Shown here in pieces: positions 32,028 to 39,788 of a stretch of 64,000 bases of DNA. The first letter of the stretch is position 1. Each line of letters starts with the position of its first letter. The position numbers were made by a program, and so were the translations under genes. The stretch is from the IMG/VR virus record IMGVR_UViG_3300045971_000437, positions 1 through 64,000 of that record, one strand, 5' to 3'. Source of the DNA: a virus. The notes under the pieces are model-generated. The model saw only the letters and a list, made by a program, of their open reading frames with translations, did no database searches and had not been told where the DNA came from.

Positions 32028-32755
32028 GACTTGTACCATCCAGATATTTTCTTAGCTAGTACTTCTCTTGGAATAATTTCCGGTGAAATGTATTTTTGCT
32101 TCTTATTTTTCATTTCTTCAATCATTCGCTTGCCTACTGGATTTTCAAGAGGCTCAGAGAAAAATGATTGAACAGCTTTAAAAGCATTGTTCATACTCTT
32201 ATCATCGAGGATACCACTGTTATCAACTTGTCTGAAGAAATTAACTTTGCCTTTTAAGAAGGTAGCATTTTCTAAATTTTGTTCGTGTACCTGCTTAATA
32301 AAGTCTTCATCGACATGTCTGCCGGTTTTCTCAGCACGATCTTTAGCACGCTTAATAGCTACATCTAGAGGAGCATCTACAAATACAACTCCTATATCGT
32401 ATCCTAATGATTCTAATATACCCATGCGATGTAGAATATTAGACACATCATTTGATGTTCCATCTACAAACAATGGTAATATTCCATCTAAATAATTAGT
32501 AAGAAGTGTTTCAGTTATCCGGTGGGCCGTATCTTTAAAGTCTGACCATGAATCAGAATTAATTTGTTTCTTCCACTTAGTAGAAAGAAATTCAGCAGCC
32601 TTGTCAGTATTAACAACTTTCGGTGATACAGCTCCACTGATTTGTTTTACTGTGTAGCTCTTACCTGCGCCAGGTAAACCTACAACAAAAACCGCTTTCA
32701 AAATACCTTTATCATTAATTGATTCAGATATAAAATTTTTAAATGTTATGTTCAT
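32024..32755 (-). CDS. Zeta-toxin/PNK-like P-loop kinase, virion cargo
   Basis: The N-terminus ITFKNFISES carries the targeting motif. A P-loop GLPGAGKS (26-33) is followed by VVNTDKAAEFL, a DGTSND segment and VFVDAPLDVAIKRAKDRAEK with lid arginines. This order is typical of zeta toxins and polynucleotide kinases. Zeta toxins phosphorylate UDP-GlcNAc-type sugars; PNKs phosphorylate nucleic-acid ends; the sequence does not decide. Length is 243 residues. The start at 32755 is 3 bases past the previous stop. Confidence 0.72.
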   Translation of the reverse strand: MNITFKNFISESINDKGILKAVFVVGLPGAGKSYTVKQISGAVSPKVVNTDKAAEFLSTKWKKQINSDSWSDFKDTAHRITETLLTNYLDGILPLFVDGTSNDVSNILHRMGILESLGYDIGVVFVDAPLDVAIKRAKDRAEKTGRHVDEDFIKQVHEQNLENATFLKGKVNFFRQVDNSGILDDKSMNNAFKAVQSFFSEPLENPVGKRMIEEMKNKKQKYISPEIIPREVLAKKISGWYKS

Positions 32756-32757
32756 TA

Positions 32758-33414
32758 TTAAACTACCCAAGGGTCTACTATAATCGGAGTTCCATCATTG
32801 CGATGCATAAAATTGCTACCATGTAAATCAAAATTATAATCTCTCTGATTGGCTATTTTGCATAACGATATTATTGTATCTAATAAGAGATTAAATTTTT
32901 CTTCACCAAGCAATATTGCTAATTGATTTATTTCGTCAAAGTCTTTAATGTATAAAGCGGACTCATTTTCTAAATCTTTTTGCTTGCTGCCTAACTGCTT
33001 GAGCACTAACTTTTTAATTTTCTGCGGATCGCCATCTTCAATATAACCAGAAATCATACCAAGTGCATTTGATAATTTAGGTGGAAGTTTTTGTAATTTT
33101 TCCATTCTTATTTGCAAATAATCTTTACCATCTTTACCATACGTAAAGTTAGTCCATCCAGAAAATTTAGGAAGAAATGGATTTTTAGAATGATCTTTAC
33201 AATACTTTGCCCAATAAGCAAACATGTCATGCCCTTCATTATGACCAGAATAATGCGAGCCAAATACTTTTAATACCTGTTCAGTTCCTGGTTCTAAAAA
33301 TGCAGTTTGATCTACACCATTACCTAATTTTTTATATCCCTTAGCTTGAAGATATTTAGTAATACTATCTGGGGTGTGGGACCACTCAGTAATAAATTTT
33401 TTAAATGATACCAT
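32758..33414 (-). CDS. Protein-kinase-like enzyme, virion cargo
   Basis: After the targeting peptide VSFKKFITE, a Gly-rich strand (KLGNGVDQTAF) is followed by the likely ATP Lys49 in QVLKVF. A C-terminal catalytic-loop-like motif FDLHGSNF (Asp196, Asn201) and metal motif VDPW (Asp214) follow. This is the order of protein kinase/aminoglycoside phosphotransferase-like folds. At 218 residues it ends soon after the metal motif, so the C-lobe is minimal. Phosphorylation of host proteins or a small molecule is inferred. It is followed at once by the P-loop kinase gene. Confidence 0.7.
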   Translation of the reverse strand: MVSFKKFITEWSHTPDSITKYLQAKGYKKLGNGVDQTAFLEPGTEQVLKVFGSHYSGHNEGHDMFAYWAKYCKDHSKNPFLPKFSGWTNFTYGKDGKDYLQIRMEKLQKLPPKLSNALGMISGYIEDGDPQKIKKLVLKQLGSKQKDLENESALYIKDFDEINQLAILLGEEKFNLLLDTIISLCKIANQRDYNFDLHGSNFMHRNDGTPIIVDPWVV

Positions 33415-33416
33415 TA

Positions 33417-34382
33417 TTAATTTCCTAACTGTTTTTGTATGTCATTAAAAATATCTAATTTTATTGCTATAGCTTTCCCACTAAACCATACTTCTGCTTG
33501 TGTTGGCAACTTGGAGCCATATCGTACTAAAGATAATTCTAGATTCTCTGGAGTCATCGAATCATTCATTATAGTTGAAAATCTTTCATTTTTAGGTAGT
33601 GCTTTTAAATAATTTAATAATCTATTTTGTTGTACTGTAAGCTTTGCTGTCTTAATATAATTAGCGAGTGATGTCATTACTAATAGCGATGGTTTGCCTA
33701 AAAACATTTCAAACGTATCTCTATATGATTTTGGAAAATCATCTCTTGAAAGAGCGCATCCAGCTTTATCGGCTAAATTATAACCAGCATGCATTGCTAA
33801 ATATATTTCTTCTGGCGTAGCTTTTGATAACGCGGAATCAATTTTAGCTAAGTCAGTGTATTGATTTCCAGCATTCCGATCTATCCTAAGTACAGATAGA
33901 AAACATGTTCCTGGTCCACCTAAAGCATAGCCAAAATCATTCAGCGATATATTTTTAAACATACCAGATGCATATTTAGTTTCTGGAAAATCATCCTGTT
34001 CACCAACTACTATCATTGTATTGTCGTATGGAATAATAGCGTAAACATTAGTACTATAATTTCTGGCACCAGTAACACTCGTTGAGCATATTAAAGAGTT
34101 ACTTCTTTTAGGAAATGATGATAGTGAGGTAGAATTATCCATCATTAATTGATATAGATTATTTGAATCCCTAGATGTTCTTACCATATCACTTAAATCT
34201 AAGGAAACAAAATCGCCACTAAAAGATTTATCTCCTCTATAAAGAAGACCATTATTAGCAATTGCTTTTAGTCCATCTTTACAATGCGTATTTAATAAAT
34301 TAATAGCATCATCAGTTAATACATTATAGGAGGACCAGCTTTTTACAATTGCCTCAGATAAAAATTGTTTAAATGTTTGCAT
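33417..34382 (-). CDS. ADP-ribosyltransferase-like cargo, subfamily A, divergent
   Basis: The N-terminus QTFKQFLSEA carries the targeting motif. ART landmarks are Arg49 in LLYRGDKS, a classic Ser-Thr-Ser strand SLICSTS (about 108-114) after FPKRSN, a YAIIPYDNTMIVVG strand and Glu297 in QAEVWFSG, a Q-x-E arrangement. It has a longer central region than the other subfamily A members. Q-x-E in other ARTs correlates with targets other than arginine, so this copy may have a different substrate. Confidence 0.7.
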   Translation of the reverse strand: MQTFKQFLSEAIVKSWSSYNVLTDDAINLLNTHCKDGLKAIANNGLLYRGDKSFSGDFVSLDLSDMVRTSRDSNNLYQLMMDNSTSLSSFPKRSNSLICSTSVTGARNYSTNVYAIIPYDNTMIVVGEQDDFPETKYASGMFKNISLNDFGYALGGPGTCFLSVLRIDRNAGNQYTDLAKIDSALSKATPEEIYLAMHAGYNLADKAGCALSRDDFPKSYRDTFEMFLGKPSLLVMTSLANYIKTAKLTVQQNRLLNYLKALPKNERFSTIMNDSMTPENLELSLVRYGSKLPTQAEVWFSGKAIAIKLDIFNDIQKQLGN

Positions 34383-34837
34383 TAGTATGTTTTCTTTTCT
34401 TCATCTAAGGTTATCATTTTTAAAATATCTTCACGATTAGCAATTACTAAATTATTAGTAGTTTTGCCAGCATGAGGAATGAATACTTGATTTGCTCGCT
34501 TACGATCAGTCTTTACTTTCGATCTGCTGTTCGCTGCTGCTAAAGCTATATTTAAATAATTAGCTGCAACTTCTGCATTTCTGGCTGCATATCTAGGTTC
34601 GATTACTGCCATATACGCAGTCTGCTGTTGAAATGTTTCTATTGCCATCGTGTACACTTCATCTATTCGCTGTTCAATTAAAACATCGTCTTCATCTTTA
34701 TGATCTGGTTGCGGACCTTCTGGTTGAGCAGCCACTAAATCATTTGACACGGCCTCAGCTACAGCATAATCTTGTGATATGTCTGTTAATCCTTCTTCTA
34801 ATCCAAATACTGATTCTAGTGGATGAGCGATTTTCAT
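34382..34837 (-). CDS. Probable terminase small subunit (gp16-like)
   Basis: The 151-residue protein has an N-terminal disordered acidic region, a long helical pair (IDEVYTMAIETFQQ, RNAEVAANYLNIALAA) and a C-terminal NLVIANREDILKMI segment. The T4 gp16 layout is similar: central coiled helices, then a conserved tail with TVFMGSPTELM. Length (T4: 164) and location among head-completion and tail genes fit. It is, however, 9 kb from gp17, unlike T4 where 16 and 17 adjoin. The call is based on pattern rather than clear identity. Confidence 0.55.
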   Translation of the reverse strand: MKIAHPLESVFGLEEGLTDISQDYAVAEAVSNDLVAAQPEGPQPDHKDEDDVLIEQRIDEVYTMAIETFQQQTAYMAVIEPRYAARNAEVAANYLNIALAAANSRSKVKTDRKRANQVFIPHAGKTTNNLVIANREDILKMITLDEEKKTY

Positions 34838-34840
34838 AAT

Positions 34841-35311
34841 TTACCTCTTTACCTTTTTAGGGGCCCTTTGTGGTTTTTTAGAGAAGAGTTGTTTTTCGGT
34901 TACGACTCTAAACCGTGCTCCTATGGATTTTGCAAATGCATCTGCTGCTGTCCATTTAGCAATGTTTTTAATTAATGATAATTTATCATAAGTTGTTTTT
35001 GCTGCTTCAGCAAGAGACTCTTTTAGTGGTTTTATTTCTACAATTTCTACTGCACCTGTAACATACCAAACAATAAAATCTGGCCAATAAGAATGTGGCT
35101 TTCTATCTATTGGACTAATATATTTTATATTTAGTGTTTTAGGTTCACTTGTCCATTTTGCTACCAATTTTGACTGATCAAGTAAATTCATATACAGCGT
35201 TTCCCAAGAAGAACGTGGGACTATGTTATTAATATTACCAACATATTTCTGTGGGTTTTGCGGCATAAATTTAGCATTTTTATTTACACGTGTTAAAATT
35301 CTACCTACCAT
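34841..35311 (-). CDS. gp4-like head completion protein, second copy
   Basis: The 156-residue protein shares its layout with the adjacent 150-aa protein: NPQKYVGNINNIVPRSSWE, WPDFIV, VEIVEIKPLKES and ARFRVVTE. The PDF..E..EIKP pattern is a restriction-endonuclease-like (TnsA/MmcB-type) core, as in T4 gp4. It has a basic C-terminal tail (APKKVKR). The two genes overlap by one base and look like a tandem duplication followed by divergence. Confidence 0.72.
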   Translation of the reverse strand: MVGRILTRVNKNAKFMPQNPQKYVGNINNIVPRSSWETLYMNLLDQSKLVAKWTSEPKTLNIKYISPIDRKPHSYWPDFIVWYVTGAVEIVEIKPLKESLAEAAKTTYDKLSLIKNIAKWTAADAFAKSIGARFRVVTEKQLFSKKPQRAPKKVKR

Positions 35312-35763
35312 TATAACATCCCATTCTTACGAGGAGATTTTACACCCTGATGAAATATGCTACGCTCTGTTATAACACGAAACGACATACCTCTAGCTTC
35401 GCAATAAATTGCAGCAGCAGCCCACTTAGCATCATTCACTTTTAAAGCTTCTTTAGATCTGTCTGACTTAGCGAATTTCTTGTCTGACTCATGTAAAGGT
35501 TTAACCTCTACTATTTCTTTTTTAATTTCGCCTTTAGCATTTCTAAATTCTATAAAGAAGTCTGGAAAATATCTATGCACTTGATTATCTTTAGGACTGA
35601 GATATGGTATAACTATTTCTTCACTGCCCCACTTAATAATATCCGGCCGACTATCAAAGAATGTCATGACATTCACTTCCCACAATGACCTAAAGAATAT
35701 CTTATCAACATCGCCAACATATTTATCTTTATTTTTAGGTAAAAATTGTCCACTAATAGCCAT
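35311..35763 (-). CDS. 4: gp4-like head completion protein
   Basis: T4 gp4 (also gp50) finishes the DNA-filled head so that the tail can join. The 150-residue length equals T4's. Conserved features are FLPKNKDKYVGDVD, RSLWE, a WGSEEIVIPYLSP strand, HRYFPDFFIEF, EIVEVKPLHES and FRVITE. The D...E-x-K pattern in these strands forms a nuclease-like active site. It lies between the tube-like protein and the second gp4-like gene. Confidence 0.82.
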   Translation of the reverse strand: MAISGQFLPKNKDKYVGDVDKIFFRSLWEVNVMTFFDSRPDIIKWGSEEIVIPYLSPKDNQVHRYFPDFFIEFRNAKGEIKKEIVEVKPLHESDKKFAKSDRSKEALKVNDAKWAAAAIYCEARGMSFRVITERSIFHQGVKSPRKNGML

Positions 35764-37049
35764 TATCCACCAATAATTTTTGTTGTTAATTGTTGAGATG
35801 TAGCTGAAGGAGTAGAATTATCTACTAGTGGTGGTGGGTTTGGTCTTGCTAATCCCTGAATAACACCATTACCAGCATTACGCAATGTGTTTGCTCCAGC
35901 CTCACCTAACATGCCACTCATATTCGATGTCACTGCATTCATTGCTTGTCCACCTATTGAATTGCCGAAGGTTTTAGTTAGTGAATTTGCTACTGTATTT
36001 TGCAAAAGACGTTGTCCCTGTCTAGCAATAATATCAACGAATGGATTTTTACCAGTTCCACCAGCAGATGTTTGACCTTTGCCAGCATTGAACGATGGTG
36101 TTTCGTCAATTGAACCCATAAGATCGCCGTGCGGTATTTTTGCAACCTTTGTACTCTTTCCTTCTTGATTAGTATCAATATGCAGTGCATCAAAATCAAA
36201 GGCTGCTGCTATAGTTGATGCAACTCCACCAGCTTCATGGTCATGATCACCTATATCAAAACTTTGAAGTCTAGGATTAATCAAAATGAATCTATTTAAT
36301 CTAATATTATCACCTAATGTTGCGCCGCCGCTATCGCCTAAGCGCATATAAAATTGTTCTATAATAACTGTAGATAAAACGTTCTTTGTATTATCTGGCA
36401 GTGCTCCCCTAAAAGCTGTATCGGTATCAGTTACTCCACCAGCAAATGCAAATCCATGATCGCCCAAAGGGAATGTCGGTGAATATTCTTTTCTTGTTAT
36501 TGGTTTTAAAAGCATCATGTATAAATTTATAAAATCCATTGCTCTATTTCCGGTGTCGTCATAGAATGTTAAATTTAATTCTCTATTTCTAATAGATTTT
36601 AATACTTTAGTTTTGAAGTTATACATATTAACTTCTTCATATTCGAATTCAACTTTAGGCAAATCGATTTGTTTCACTGTAAAATTTAATTCGCGTGTTA
36701 ATTTTTCAGTATCAATCCCCATAGCTGAAGCTTTACTTATAATAGACGGATGAAATTGAAAAGATACTTTGAATAAGAATTTATTTTTGGGATCATATTG
36801 GCCTATGAATGATCCAATGTTTGACGCATATGGAGTTGGGTCCCAAACACCTGGCTTTGATCCTGCTGCAGCAGCTGTAGCATTTAAATCGCCCTTACTA
36901 TCCTGCTGTGCGGATCCAGGTTTATTTAAACCTAACATTGGTCCAAGAATACCGCCAACCTGATTATTTACTGCAGCACCAAACTGTCCGAATGCTTCTT
37001 TTTCTAAAGAAACCCCGGTGCCCTTAATTATTCCTGAAATATCAAACAT
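35763..37049 (-). CDS. Tail-tube/baseplate tube-cap family protein (gp48/gp54-like)
   Basis: A 428-residue protein with a tail-tube-like core at about residues 85-290 (FLFKVSFQFHP, TVKQIDLPKVEFEYEEVNMYNF, ELNLTFYDDTGN) and Gly/Ala-rich, probably disordered ends. T4 gp48 and gp54 have such tube-like domains and start tube assembly on the baseplate. Its position two genes after the tube protein gp19 fits. Which of gp48, gp54 or a head-side tube terminator it replaces cannot be decided. Confidence 0.6.
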   Translation of the reverse strand: MFDISGIIKGTGVSLEKEAFGQFGAAVNNQVGGILGPMLGLNKPGSAQQDSKGDLNATAAAAGSKPGVWDPTPYASNIGSFIGQYDPKNKFLFKVSFQFHPSIISKASAMGIDTEKLTRELNFTVKQIDLPKVEFEYEEVNMYNFKTKVLKSIRNRELNLTFYDDTGNRAMDFINLYMMLLKPITRKEYSPTFPLGDHGFAFAGGVTDTDTAFRGALPDNTKNVLSTVIIEQFYMRLGDSGGATLGDNIRLNRFILINPRLQSFDIGDHDHEAGGVASTIAAAFDFDALHIDTNQEGKSTKVAKIPHGDLMGSIDETPSFNAGKGQTSAGGTGKNPFVDIIARQGQRLLQNTVANSLTKTFGNSIGGQAMNAVTSNMSGMLGEAGANTLRNAGNGVIQGLARPNPPPLVDNSTPSATSQQLTTKIIGG

Positions 37050-37077
37050 TATAGTTCAACCTCATATTATGATCTTT

Positions 37078-37085
37078 TATTTATT
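37078..37085 (-). promoter_or_regulatory. Late promoter (AATAAATA)
   Basis: Minus-strand AATAAATA 29 bases before the tube-cap-like gene and directly after the terminator at 37123-37150. Confidence 0.5.
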
Positions 37086-37122
37086 AGATTCATGATAGTA
37101 ATGAATGTTAAAACCAGGACAA

Positions 37123-37150
37123 AAAAATAGACTTCGAAAAGTCTATTTTT
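37123..37150 (-). terminator. Terminator after the tail tube unit
   Basis: AAAAATAGACTT-CGAA-AAGTCTATTTTT, a 12-bp stem with a stable CGAA/TTCG loop; the 3' arm supplies the U-rich tract. Confidence 0.85.
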
Positions 37151-37163
37151 AAAATCTTTCTAA

Positions 37164-37304
37164 TTAAGGACCAGGAGGAGGTGGCGGTGCAGGCGGAAGC
37201 CAATCTTTTTTCCAGTCTGCCTTAGCATCTTCTTTCCAATCTTCTTTCCAGTCTTTCTTAACTCCTGGAACACTGTCAAACATATCTTTAATAGGTGTAG
37301 CCAT
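37164..37304 (-). CDS. 46-aa protein with KDW repeats and proline tail
   Basis: ATG at 37304 to TAA at 37164 encodes MATPIKDMFDSVPGVKKDW, then tandem KEDWKED-type units and a C-terminal PPAPPPPPGP. AAGGAG lies 6-8 bases before the start. It follows gp19 closely and ends just before the terminator, so it is co-expressed with the tube protein. The periodic W/K/D pattern suggests an amphipathic helix; the Pro tail could bind or plug. It is unlike any family I know. Confidence 0.72.
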   Translation of the reverse strand: MATPIKDMFDSVPGVKKDWKEDWKEDAKADWKKDWLPPAPPPPPGP

Positions 37305-37323
37305 TTTAACTTCTCCTTAATTA

Positions 37324-37917
37324 TTAGTTTAAGTTACCAGCAAGAGCAGTACCATAACCTTGACCAGTAAGATCTTGTCTAGCATGATCATATCTAATTT
37401 GCATAGTAATAGTATTTGCATCAGATGCAGAATAATCAAGATCACCGTAGTCTACTGACTGTAACCAGCATCCTTCTACTTTCCACGATTCAACAACACC
37501 TTCATTACCATCTAACATTTCTAAGATAGTACCAAATTTATAATCAGAACCAGTTGCTGCAGCATTCAACCACTGACCTGGCAAATCTGCACCAATTAAA
37601 CGCTGTTGAGTTTCAAGTTGACCTTGAACTGCATAAGATGCTAATCCAGTAATATCATCTTCAATTGTTAAAGAGATAGGATCCCAAGTATGTTTACCAG
37701 CTGCATAAGCAACTGAATTGTAACGATGCATTTGAATTTCTTCAAATGATAAGTTAGGTCGAGTAACCGTAGTTGCTTGACGAGTTAATTCTCTTGATGA
37801 GGCACCGGACACTAAGCGTGCGAAACCAACAAATGTTACTCTCCAACGATATTTTTGTTTTGGGTGAAGAATACCGAATCCTGCTCCAGGTATACCCATT
37901 TGACTAAGTGTAGCCAT
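37324..37917 (-). CDS. 19: Tail tube protein gp19
   Basis: It builds the hexameric inner tube through which DNA passes. The 197-residue protein (T4: 163) has the gp19 landmarks: an early RWRVTFVGFARL strand, VTRPNLSFEEIQMHRYN, KHTWDPISLTIEDDI with the following helix, and VEGCWLQSVDYGDLDYSASDANTITMQIRYDH at the C-terminal half. Late boxes lie upstream (37979-37986, AATAAATA). It is separated from gp18 by three ART-like cargo genes, an unusual interruption. Confidence 0.92.
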   Translation of the reverse strand: MATLSQMGIPGAGFGILHPKQKYRWRVTFVGFARLVSGASSRELTRQATTVTRPNLSFEEIQMHRYNSVAYAAGKHTWDPISLTIEDDITGLASYAVQGQLETQQRLIGADLPGQWLNAAATGSDYKFGTILEMLDGNEGVVESWKVEGCWLQSVDYGDLDYSASDANTITMQIRYDHARQDLTGQGYGTALAGNLN

Positions 37918-37978
37918 GTTTTCTTTCTCCGTAAAAATAAGTTAAGTCGAGTAACTATGTGTCAACTCAATCATGATT

Positions 37979-37986
37979 TATTTATT
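37979..37986 (-). promoter_or_regulatory. Possible late promoter (AATAAATA) of gp19
   Basis: Minus-strand AATAAATA 62 bases before gp19, in the gap after the ART-like cargo genes. Confidence 0.4.
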
Positions 37987-38026
37987 AAATTTTGTAGAAT
38001 TATTGTGGAAATTTATAAAAAGATAA

Positions 38027-38896
38027 CTATTCTACTTTAGCTATTTCTTTAAGGATGAACGTATACATCTCACTCCATTCAGCCGACCCTTTATTACCAG
38101 TAGCTTTATTGTATGCGTCCATAGCAATACCAATTGGAATTGAATAATATCCAGAAGATTCATGGATGAGAATTTCATTTCCAGAAAATATTGCGGGAGT
38201 TAAATCAATATTATTCTCATAAGATTTTTCACCATATTCCTTCATTCCATCCTTAATCATCTGATAAACGGATTCCTCAATATCTTGCATACCCATCTCA
38301 TTGTATTGATATGCTGCTTGTGTTTTGTTAACCACGTCTCTACCACCATCAACCCATTTACTAGCAAAATACTGTTCTTCTGAGCCAGGATATTTATCCC
38401 ACATAACTTTTAATATTGTTGGTGATAATTGGGCTCCATGCTGGCTACCAAATCTAGCTATAGGTTTCAACCAGCCTGACCAATCTGATACCGAATCAGC
38501 TACTCTTGGGGACCAAATATATTTAAAATTTCCTACTGGAAAAATAACATGTTCTGTACCATAGCCTCCAGCAATTGCTGGATTTCCAGAAGCAAATACT
38601 GAATGTGTGCGGACGTCTTTAATATTGAAGGCGCAATCAATCATTGCATCAAATAGAATATTAAAGTTTACTGCAGAATCTCGTGGTGGTCTACCAGTAG
38701 GGTGCTTAGTGAATTTTATCTCTTCTATGCGGACTTGATAACCATCCTTAGTTACCTTAGCTTTAGCGATACCTCTAAACATAGGATAAGGACCAGCTTC
38801 TGTTAAGAATGGTTTACATTTTTTAGCTATAAGTTTTATAGCTTCTTCAAATGATAGTTGACTATCTTCTTGCAATAGGAATGTTTTAAATTTCAT
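38027..38896 (-). CDS. ADP-ribosyltransferase-like cargo, subfamily B
   Basis: The N-terminus KFKTFLLQED carries the targeting motif. Landmarks: Arg41 in PMFRGI, GRPPRDS, the HSVFASGN strand (98-105), GGYGTEHVIFPVGNFKYIWSP and Glu241 in SGNEILIH, followed by GYYSIP. Arg, Ser and Glu lie in the order and spacing of R-S-E ADP-ribosyltransferases. It overlaps the next paralogue by 11 bases. The three adjacent B genes share this frame throughout, so they arose by tandem duplication. Confidence 0.7.
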   Translation of the reverse strand: MKFKTFLLQEDSQLSFEEAIKLIAKKCKPFLTEAGPYPMFRGIAKAKVTKDGYQVRIEEIKFTKHPTGRPPRDSAVNFNILFDAMIDCAFNIKDVRTHSVFASGNPAIAGGYGTEHVIFPVGNFKYIWSPRVADSVSDWSGWLKPIARFGSQHGAQLSPTILKVMWDKYPGSEEQYFASKWVDGGRDVVNKTQAAYQYNEMGMQDIEESVYQMIKDGMKEYGEKSYENNIDLTPAIFSGNEILIHESSGYYSIPIGIAMDAYNKATGNKGSAEWSEMYTFILKEIAKVE

Positions 38897-39788
38897 TGTT
38901 AACCATCTTTAATAAGTATTCGTAATATTGATCGTGTTGGGCGGAATGATTCACGTGGTCATTTTCGTTTTTACTATAAAATTTAATATAATCATCTACT
39001 AGAGGACCTCTAGGAACAGCATAATATCCTTCTGATTCATAAAGAAATATTTCATTTCCAGATTTAATAGCTCTCTTAATATTTTGATCATCTGTATATA
39101 ACTTTGTTCCCATCTCTTTTAATGCATCATGGAATAGCTTCACTAATTCTCTAGGTTCAAGATGATCTAACTTACTCTTTATTAATGGTGTACTAACACA
39201 TAGTTTAAATTTTTCTAAAAACCATTCTGCTTGATCCTCTTGAGGGTTAGTCATCCAATCTTTATTCCAGCTTGTTAACTCATCAGCATATCTATAAAAT
39301 AAGCTGTCAATTCTTAAATCGTATGCTTCAGTATGTTTCAGTTCTTTGACATGATCAATAATATAGTGCGCTATATCTTTACTCCACTCATCTTCATAAT
39401 TAATAGAATCGATTACACTCATGGAATAAAGTATTTTATAATCGCCTTTTGGGAAAACGTAATGAGGATATCCATATTCAAATGTAGTTGTTCTATCTCC
39501 AGTACAAAATATTGAACGCTTACGAATATCTGGAATACCAAATGATGCCATTATCATCAAATTAAAAAGACAATTAAATGGTGGATTTGAATCTCTAGGA
39601 CTTCTATTAGTAGGTTGGTTTGAAAATAGAACGGTCTCATCATTTCTATTTCTGCTTATTCCTCTGAATAATGGATAATCCGGTGCAGACGTTAAGAATG
39701 GTTGACACTCACTTTTAATATCTGGACAAGCACCCTCAATAGAATATTTTCTAGCTTGTTCTTCATTTAAAAATTCTAAAAATCTCAT
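38886..39788 (-). CDS. ADP-ribosyltransferase-like cargo, subfamily B
   Basis: It begins MRFLEFLNEEQ, a variant of the targeting peptide. Arg42 in PLFRGI, RSPRDS, RSIFCTGD, YGYPHYVFPKGDYKILYS and Glu246 in SGNEIFLYES give the same skeleton as its neighbours. The long central helical region (about 130-230) differs most among paralogues and probably defines the target. Length is 300 residues. Confidence 0.7.
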   Translation of the reverse strand: MRFLEFLNEEQARKYSIEGACPDIKSECQPFLTSAPDYPLFRGISRNRNDETVLFSNQPTNRSPRDSNPPFNCLFNLMIMASFGIPDIRKRSIFCTGDRTTTFEYGYPHYVFPKGDYKILYSMSVIDSINYEDEWSKDIAHYIIDHVKELKHTEAYDLRIDSLFYRYADELTSWNKDWMTNPQEDQAEWFLEKFKLCVSTPLIKSKLDHLEPRELVKLFHDALKEMGTKLYTDDQNIKRAIKSGNEIFLYESEGYYAVPRGPLVDDYIKFYSKNENDHVNHSAQHDQYYEYLLKMVNNEI

